The translations under genes and the position numbers were made by a program. A stretch of DNA of 30,674 nt. Origin: an uncultured Oscillospiraceae bacterium. GTDB lineage: Bacteria; Bacillota; Clostridia; Oscillospirales; Ruminococcaceae. Every line of letters starts with the position of its first letter. The stretch's first letter is position 1. Of the stretch, positions 25,929 to 30,674 are shown piece after piece. Location of the stretch: NCBI GenBank assembly GCA_910587335.1, contig CAJUMG010000011.1:23869-54542 (forward strand). Reading direction: 5' to 3'. The notes below the pieces were generated by a model that saw only the letters and a program-made list of their open reading frames with translations, was not told where the DNA came from and did no database searches.

Positions 25929-28013
25929 ATGCCAAGAGACGTTTCGCTTGAGCAAACTCGTAATATCGGCATAATGGCCCACATTGATGCTGGTAAAACT
26001 ACCACAACCGAACGTATTTTGTACTACACCGGTGTAAACCATAAGATCGGTGAGACGCACGATGGTTCGGCAACAATGGACTGGATGGCGCAGGAGCAGG
26101 AAAGAGGTATTACCATTACCTCGGCTGCAACTACCGCTTACTGGAACGGCCATAGAATTAACATTATCGATACCCCCGGACACGTGGATTTTACCGTTGA
26201 GGTAGAACGTTCTTTACGTGTACTGGACGGTTCGGTCACCGTGTTCTGCGCAAAAGGCGGCGTAGAACCTCAGTCTGAAACTGTATGGCGTCAGGCTGAT
26301 AAATACCGTGTGCCGAGAATGGCCTTTGTCAATAAAATGGACATTATGGGCGCGGATTTTTATAACGTTCTGCAGATGATGCATGACCGTTTGAAATGTA
26401 ACGCGGTTCCGATTCAGCTGCCTATCGGATCGGAGACATTCTTCAAGGGCATTATCGACCTCCTGGAGATGAAAGCTTACATTTACAATGATAGCAAGGC
26501 ACTGGTCAATTACACTGTCGAAGAGATCCCCGAGGATATGAAAGAAAAGGCGGAGGAATATCGTGCCGCGATGATCGAACACATTGCGGAGACCGATGAC
26601 GAGCTGATGGAAAAATATCTCGAGGGTGAAGAATTCACCATGGAAGAGATGAAAGCTGCCATCCGCAAATCGACCATTAACAATACGATGGTTCCGGTAG
26701 TCTGCGGTACTGCATATAAAAACAAGGGCGTTCAGAAACTGTTGGACGCAATTGTAGATTATATGCCTGCTCCGACCGATATTGAACACATTAAAGGTGT
26801 TAACCCGGATACGGAGGAGGAAGAAGAGAGACCTTCTTCTGATGACGAACCTTTTGCAGCGTTGGCCTTTAAAATTGCTACTGACCCCTATGTGGGCAAA
26901 CTGTGCTTCTTCCGTGTTTATTCCGGTACGGTTGCCGCTGGTACCACCGTTTATAACTCGGTAAAGGACGGTCAGGAGAGAATGGGCCGTATTTTGCAGA
27001 TGCACGCAAATCACAGAAAGGATCTGGAAATTTGCTATGCAGGCGATATTGCGGCGGCAGTTGGTCTGAAAAATACAACTACCGGCGATACACTGTGCGA
27101 CCCGAAAGCGCCGATCATTCTGGAGTCGATGGAATTCCCGGAGCCGGTTATCCGCGTTGCGATTGAACCGAAGACAAAAGCCGGTCAAGAGAAGATGGGT
27201 ATCGGTCTTGCCAAATTGGCGGAAGAGGATCCCACCTTTAAGACCTATACGGATCAGGAAACAGGGCAGACCATTATTGCCGGTATGGGTGAGCTGCATC
27301 TGGAAATTATTGTAGACAGATTGCTGCGTGAGTTCAAGGTTGAGGCAAACATCGGCAGCCCGCAGGTTGCTTACAAAGAAACTGTCCGCAAGCTTGTGGA
27401 AGTGGATAATAAATATGCCCGTCAGTCCGGTGGTAAGGGACAATATGGTCATGTTAAGATCAAAGTTGAGCCCAACGAGTCCGGCAAAGGGTATGAGTTC
27501 CGCAACCAAATTGTCGGCGGCGCGATTCCCAAAGAGTATATTCCTGCTGTTGATGCAGGTATCCAGGGAGCAATGCAGGCTGGTGTGTTGGCGGGATATC
27601 CTGTTGTTGACTGCATTGTAACCTTGTTCGATGGTTCGTATCATGAGGTTGACTCCTCTGAAATGGCATTTAAGATCGCTGGCTCCATGGCTTTCAAAGA
27701 GGCAATGCGCAAAGCGGATCCGGTTATTTTGGAACCGATTATGAAAGTGGCGGTTACAACTCCTGAAGAATACATGGGCGATGTCATCGGCGACTTGAAC
27801 TCTCGCCGCGGACAGATCCAAGGTATGGAGACTCGTCCTGGAGCACAGCAGATTAACGCATTTGTTCCGCTGTCCGAGATGTTCGGTTATTCCACCGATC
27901 TGCGGTCCAAAACCCAAGGACGCGGTCAATATGTGATGGAACCCAGCCATTACATCGAGGTTCCAAAGTCCATTGCAGAAGGCATTATGAATGCCCGGAG
28001 CAAAAAAGATTAA
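25929..28013 (+). CDS. fusA: Elongation factor G
   Basis: A 694-residue translational GTPase that drives ribosomal translocation and, with RRF, ribosome recycling. G1 is A-H-I-D-A-G-K-T (17-24), G2 R-G-I-T-I-T-S-A, G3 D-T-P-G-H-V-D-F and G4 N-K-M-D; domains II to V follow at normal length. The start is ATG 25929 with GAAGGAGG upstream; the in-frame ATG at 25905 lies before that site. It is the third gene of the str operon. A 60-base gap with a hairpin and a promoter separates it from the tuf leader. Confidence 0.98.
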   Translation: MPRDVSLEQTRNIGIMAHIDAGKTTTTERILYYTGVNHKIGETHDGSATMDWMAQEQERGITITSAATTAYWNGHRINIIDTPGHVDFTVEVERSLRVLDGSVTVFCAKGGVEPQSETVWRQADKYRVPRMAFVNKMDIMGADFYNVLQMMHDRLKCNAVPIQLPIGSETFFKGIIDLLEMKAYIYNDSKALVNYTVEEIPEDMKEKAEEYRAAMIEHIAETDDELMEKYLEGEEFTMEEMKAAIRKSTINNTMVPVVCGTAYKNKGVQKLLDAIVDYMPAPTDIEHIKGVNPDTEEEEERPSSDDEPFAALAFKIATDPYVGKLCFFRVYSGTVAAGTTVYNSVKDGQERMGRILQMHANHRKDLEICYAGDIAAAVGLKNTTTGDTLCDPKAPIILESMEFPEPVIRVAIEPKTKAGQEKMGIGLAKLAEEDPTFKTYTDQETGQTIIAGMGELHLEIIVDRLLREFKVEANIGSPQVAYKETVRKLVEVDNKYARQSGGKGQYGHVKIKVEPNESGKGYEFRNQIVGGAIPKEYIPAVDAGIQGAMQAGVLAGYPVVDCIVTLFDGSYHEVDSSEMAFKIAGSMAFKEAMRKADPVILEPIMKVAVTTPEEYMGDVIGDLNSRRGQIQGMETRPGAQQINAFVPLSEMFGYSTDLRSKTQGRGQYVMEPSHYIEVPKSIAEGIMNARSKKD

Positions 28014-28040
28014 TTTTCCCATATATTTGCCGGAAAAGCC

Positions 28041-28069
28041 TTGAATTTTTCGGCCTTTATTGGTAAAAT
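28041..28069 (+). promoter_or_regulatory. tuf promoter overlapping a terminator-like hairpin
   Basis: TTGAAT (28041-28046), a 17-base spacer and TAAAAT (28064-28069) with a preceding TGG form a good promoter for tuf. It overlaps an inverted repeat GCCGGAAAA/TTTTTCGGC (28029-28054, one wobble) that may partly terminate fusA transcripts. tuf can thus be expressed apart from the str operon. Confidence 0.7.
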
Positions 28070-28122
28070 AACTCCATAGCATGTACGAAATTTATCTTCT
28101 AAATAAGGGAGGAAATTCATTA

Positions 28123-29322
28123 ATGGCAAAGGCTAAATTTGAAAGAAACAAACCCCATGTTAACATTGGTACAATTGGCCATGTTGACCATGGTAAAACA
28201 ACACTGACTGCTGCTATCACCAAAACTCTGGCGATGAAAGGACAGGCTCAGTACGAAGCTTATGATATGATCGATAAAGCGCCGGAGGAGAGAGAGCGTG
28301 GTATTACCATCAATACCGCTCACGTTGAGTACGAGACCGATAATCGTCATTATGCGCATGTTGACTGCCCTGGACATGCTGACTATGTTAAGAACATGAT
28401 TACTGGTGCGGCCCAGATGGACGGCGCGATCTTGGTTGTTTCCGCTGCTGATGGCCCTATGCCTCAGACTCGTGAGCATATCCTGCTGTCCCGTCAGGTT
28501 GGTGTTCCTTATATTGTTGTATTCATGAACAAAGCCGATCAGGTTGACGATCCTGAGTTGCTTGAACTGGTTGAGATGGAGATTCGCGATCTGCTGAGTT
28601 CTTATGAATTCCCGGGCGATGATACTCCTATCATTGTTGGTTCTGCGTTGGCCGCTTTGGAAGCGCCGGACGATATTTCCAATGAAGCTTATAAACCGAT
28701 TCTGGATTTGATGGACGCGGTTGACAAGTATATTCCGACTCCTGAGCGTAAAGCTGATCTGCCTTTCCTGATGCCTGTTGAGGATGTCTTCACCATCACT
28801 GGTCGTGGTACTGTTGCTACTGGTCGTGTTGAGAGAGGCCAGCTGAAGACCGGTGAGGAAGTTGAAATCATTGGCTTGACTGACGAGAGAAAGAAGACCG
28901 TTGTTACCGGTATTGAGATGTTCAGAAAGATTTTGGATTATGCTGAAGCGGGAGACAATATTGGTGCTCTGCTGCGTGGCGTTCAGAGAACTGAGATCGA
29001 GCGTGGTCAGGTTTTGTGTAAACCCGGTTCCATCAATCCCCATACCAAATTCCATGCTCAGGTTTATATCCTGAAAAAAGACGAGGGTGGCCGTCATACT
29101 CCTTTCTTCAACAACTACAGACCTCAGTTCTATTTCAGAACGACCGACGTTACTGGCGTTATCGCTCTGCCTGAGGGTACTGAGATGTGTATGCCTGGTG
29201 ATAATGTTGAGATGGACGTTGAGCTGATTACCCCAATCGCTATCGAGGAAGGTCTGCGTTTCGCTATTCGTGAGGGTGGCAGAACTGTCGGTTCCGGCGT
29301 TGTTACAAAGATTAACGGCTAA
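28123..29322 (+). CDS. tuf: Elongation factor Tu
   Basis: A 399-residue GTPase that delivers aminoacyl-tRNA to the ribosome. G1 is G-H-V-D-H-G-K-T (19-26), G2 R-G-I-T-I-N-T-A, G3 D-C-P-G-H-A-D and G4 N-K-A-D; domains II and III end in the usual V-V-T-K-I-N-G. AAGGGAGGA precedes the ATG at 28123. The codons lean to T-ending forms (GTT, GCT, CCT, CGT) more than in neighbouring genes, as expected for a very highly expressed gene. It has its own promoter at 28041-28069 and ends at a perfect terminator at 29366. Confidence 0.98.
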   Translation: MAKAKFERNKPHVNIGTIGHVDHGKTTLTAAITKTLAMKGQAQYEAYDMIDKAPEERERGITINTAHVEYETDNRHYAHVDCPGHADYVKNMITGAAQMDGAILVVSAADGPMPQTREHILLSRQVGVPYIVVFMNKADQVDDPELLELVEMEIRDLLSSYEFPGDDTPIIVGSALAALEAPDDISNEAYKPILDLMDAVDKYIPTPERKADLPFLMPVEDVFTITGRGTVATGRVERGQLKTGEEVEIIGLTDERKKTVVTGIEMFRKILDYAEAGDNIGALLRGVQRTEIERGQVLCKPGSINPHTKFHAQVYILKKDEGGRHTPFFNNYRPQFYFRTTDVTGVIALPEGTEMCMPGDNVEMDVELITPIAIEEGLRFAIREGGRTVGSGVVTKING

Positions 29323-29365
29323 TTTTGAATAGAAATCCCTTTGGTTTTTCCAAAATTTGCATGTT

Positions 29366-29405
29366 AAAGACGGCACAGCTGTAAAGGCTGTGCCGTCTTT
29401 TTGTT
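29366..29405 (+). terminator. Intrinsic terminator after tuf
   Basis: A perfect 14-base stem (AAAGACGGCACAGC with GCTGTGCCGTCTTT) around a 7-base loop, followed by a T run. A textbook strong terminator. Confidence 0.92.
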
Positions 29406-29556
29406 TGTGTTGAAGGGAGATTGCTACAAGATATAGCTTTATAATGAGGTATAAGTGTTTAGAAATTGTGGAAAACAGTAGATTTCCAGTAACGAAAAGA
29501 TAGTTTTTCGCCAACGTTTAGATAAAATCTTTGCCGGTGAACGGGAAAAAGATACA
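29406..29556. other. Gene-free gap between tuf and the DUF624 gene
   Basis: No gene is seen. The gap holds an isolated DnaA-box-like TGTGGAAAA at 29467-29475 (complement TTTTCCACA, the same nonamer as at 1397-1405) and a -10-like TTTATAATG near 29440 without a matching -35. Confidence 0.3.
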
Positions 29557-29589
29557 ATAAAAAGACGGCCACCAAAAGGAAGCCGCCTT
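29557..29589 (-). terminator. Terminator of the DUF624-like gene
   Basis: On the minus strand AAGGCGGC pairs with GCCGTCTT (one wobble) around a 12-base loop and runs into T residues. It faces the tuf terminator across the convergent gap. Confidence 0.7.
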
Positions 29590-29616
29590 AAAAATTACAT
29601 AAGATAGGAAATTTTA

Positions 29617-30426
29617 TTAGTCTTCGAAAAGAGATTCGTCATCTTGTGCATTTCCTTGAGATTCGAAATACGGATCGATAGCGTATTTTTTCACGACAGG
29701 GTAGGCGTTAAAGGTTATAATGAACAAAGGAAACGTTAGTCCGATAAAGGGAAAAATAAACATAGAAAGAGGGAAAAATTTGTATTCCAGCCACAGAAAT
29801 CCTACTGCAAACAGCAAACTGCAAAAATTGCGGATAAGATTCAAAAGGGAAAACAAAAAGCAGTTTTTCAAAATGTCTTTCAGTTTCAAATCCACTGTTA
29901 CGATCATTAAAAAGACATGGAATGTTTCAAAAGCGATCAGCACCGCCATAATAAGGACCATCGCTTTAAATAGATAGTTCATGAATCCCATATCCAAATG
30001 CTCGCCGTAAAACAAATAAGAAGCATAGCAAGCGAACAAAGCCAGGGAATTCAGCAGAAAAGCGGCAGCAGACTGCTTGTAGTTTTCTTTAAACTGCTGA
30101 AAAAAATCTGATAATAAAAACACCGGTGTTTCGGTGGCAAAATTACGCAGGATATAGACAGCACCTGCTGTGGCAGGACCCGCTGTAAAAGTCCCTATAA
30201 GAAAAAAAGCAAGGTATGCAAAAGTCGCGTTATAAGGGGTCAGCAATGTGCCGGCAATTAACGGTGGAATCCAGAAAAGAACATATAAAAGATTTAGCTG
30301 GATGAGCTTCCAAAATTTTCGAAAAAACAGTTCAAAAAACAGAAAAAAACGCCTTTTCTGCTGTTGATTTTTCTCAACACCGGGGCCGGGCTTTGCATAG
30401 TTAAATAAATTAGAAATAAGTCCCAT
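29617..30426 (-). CDS. DUF624 (YesL-like) integral membrane protein
   Basis: A 269-residue membrane protein resembling the DUF624/YesL family, often found next to carbohydrate transport genes in Firmicutes but without a proven function. The block L-I-Q-L-N-L-L-Y-V-L-F-W-I-P-P-L-I-A-G near residues 42-60, followed by further hydrophobic helices and a D-F-F-Q-Q-F-K-E-N-Y-K-Q segment, is the family pattern. There are five or six helices in all. The C-terminus is acidic (D-D-E-S-L-F-E-D). GGGAGAG lies nine bases before the ATG at 30426. No sugar ABC transporter or two-component genes lie within the window, so its usual context cannot be confirmed. Confidence 0.8.
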   Translation of the reverse strand: MGLISNLFNYAKPGPGVEKNQQQKRRFFLFFELFFRKFWKLIQLNLLYVLFWIPPLIAGTLLTPYNATFAYLAFFLIGTFTAGPATAGAVYILRNFATETPVFLLSDFFQQFKENYKQSAAAFLLNSLALFACYASYLFYGEHLDMGFMNYLFKAMVLIMAVLIAFETFHVFLMIVTVDLKLKDILKNCFLFSLLNLIRNFCSLLFAVGFLWLEYKFFPLSMFIFPFIGLTFPLFIITFNAYPVVKKYAIDPYFESQGNAQDDESLFED

Positions 30427-30475
30427 TGGATTGATCTCTCCCGATTCTTCACATTATGAAAGTTTCTATAGTCTT

Positions 30476-30484
30476 ATGATACCA
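30476..30484 (-). promoter_or_regulatory. Extended -10 promoter of the DUF624-like gene
   Basis: On the minus strand TGGTATCAT is an extended -10 with one mismatch, about 50 bases before the start codon. No convincing -35 is seen. Confidence 0.5.
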
Positions 30485-30499
30485 TAAATCGGGAAATTT

Positions 30500-30674
30500 T
30501 CATATCTTTTTTGTGAACAATCGCTTTTTAGCCGGTGAAAGAAATCCAACTGCTACACAAATAGCTGCAAACGCTGTCAATTAAAGCAGATACCAATAAA
30601 CACGCTTCTAGAAAAGAAAACTCCAGACAATAAGGGCGAGAGGACATTTGCCCAGATCCTTTCATGGCGCCATA
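30500..30674 (-). pseudogene. Probable decayed 3' end of a MATE-type transporter gene
   Basis: Read leftward from the window edge, one frame gives Y-G-A-M-K-G-S-G-Q-M, which resembles the G-A-x-R-G-x-G motif of MATE second lobes (compare G-A-M-R-G-A-G-A in the intact MATE gene here). A neighbouring frame then gives A-L-I-V-W-S-F-L-F, stop (TAG at 30608-30610), K-R-V-Y-W-Y-L-L, stop (TAA at 30581-30583), and L-T-A-F-A-A-I-C-V-A-V-G-F-L with a basic tail ending at TGA 30500-30502. These hydrophobic pieces are in the order expected of a MATE C-terminus but need one frameshift and two nonsense changes. The interpretation is tentative; chance hydrophobic frames are possible, and the rest of the gene lies outside the window. 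Confidence 0.35.

Noticed and set aside
26214..28082. A 622-codon open frame antisense to fusA
   Set aside because: Same artefact of codon bias in a highly expressed gene; the composition (His, Asn and Arg rich) is not protein-like.
28120..29514. A 464-codon open frame antisense to tuf
   Set aside because: It mirrors the biased codons of tuf, has no ribosome binding site or recognisable protein features, and tuf is certain.

Overview
The window is a stretch of bacterial chromosome at roughly 50% GC with Gram-positive gene signals: strong AGGAGG-type ribosome binding sites, TTGACA/TATAAT and extended -10 promoters, and tight U-tailed intrinsic terminators. The gene content points to an anaerobic Clostridia member, most likely the Oscillospiraceae/Ruminococcaceae group: a DUF6062 protein, a DUF951 protein, an aldo/keto reductase carrying two [4Fe-4S] motifs, a RpoB with a long acidic tail, and paired short chromate-transporter subunits. 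No tRNA, rRNA, CRISPR array, insertion sequence or prophage was seen. The assignment rests on recognition by eye; no database search was possible.

Layout. (1) 1-2,006: the 5' end of a leftward 8-oxoguanine DNA glycosylase gene, divergent from a DUF6062 gene. A gene-free stretch of about 500 bp follows, AT-rich and then packed with DnaA-box-like TTTCCACA repeats. A small tail-anchored membrane protein comes next, then a promoter/terminator/hairpin leader. (2) 2,007-5,166: rlmB (23S rRNA 2'-O-methyltransferase) and a 791-residue membrane protein that has the architecture of a heavy-metal P-type ATPase but has lost the catalytic motifs. (3) 5,280-7,404: a strong promoter with an inverted repeat in its leader drives two overlapping chromate-transporter (CHR) genes and an overlapping LysR regulator. 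(4) 7,467-10,395, leftward: a MATE efflux protein, a three-S1-domain RNA-binding protein and a small unknown protein. (5) 10,469-16,656, rightward housekeeping genes: DUF951, prfA, tsaC/sua5, coaE, a lytic transglycosylase, an M18 aminopeptidase and the aldo/keto reductase. (6) 16,821-29,405, transcription and translation core: rpoB-rpoC behind a consensus promoter, rpsL-rpsG-fusA behind another, and tuf with its own promoter. (7) 29,557-30,674, leftward: a DUF624/YesL-like membrane protein and, at the edge, what looks like the decayed 3' end of a MATE-type gene.

How it fits together. Most of the window is growth-related: RNA polymerase core, ribosomal proteins S12 and S7, EF-G, EF-Tu, RF1, the tRNA t6A enzyme, rRNA methylation and CoA synthesis. 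Nearly all of it is transcribed rightward. The rpoBC genes are not preceded by rplJ-rplL, and the usual L7Ae-like gene between rpoC and rpsL is absent. The observations most worth following are the catalytically degenerate P-type ATPase-like protein, the cluster of DnaA-box-like sequences far from any dnaA gene in the window, and several structured leaders.
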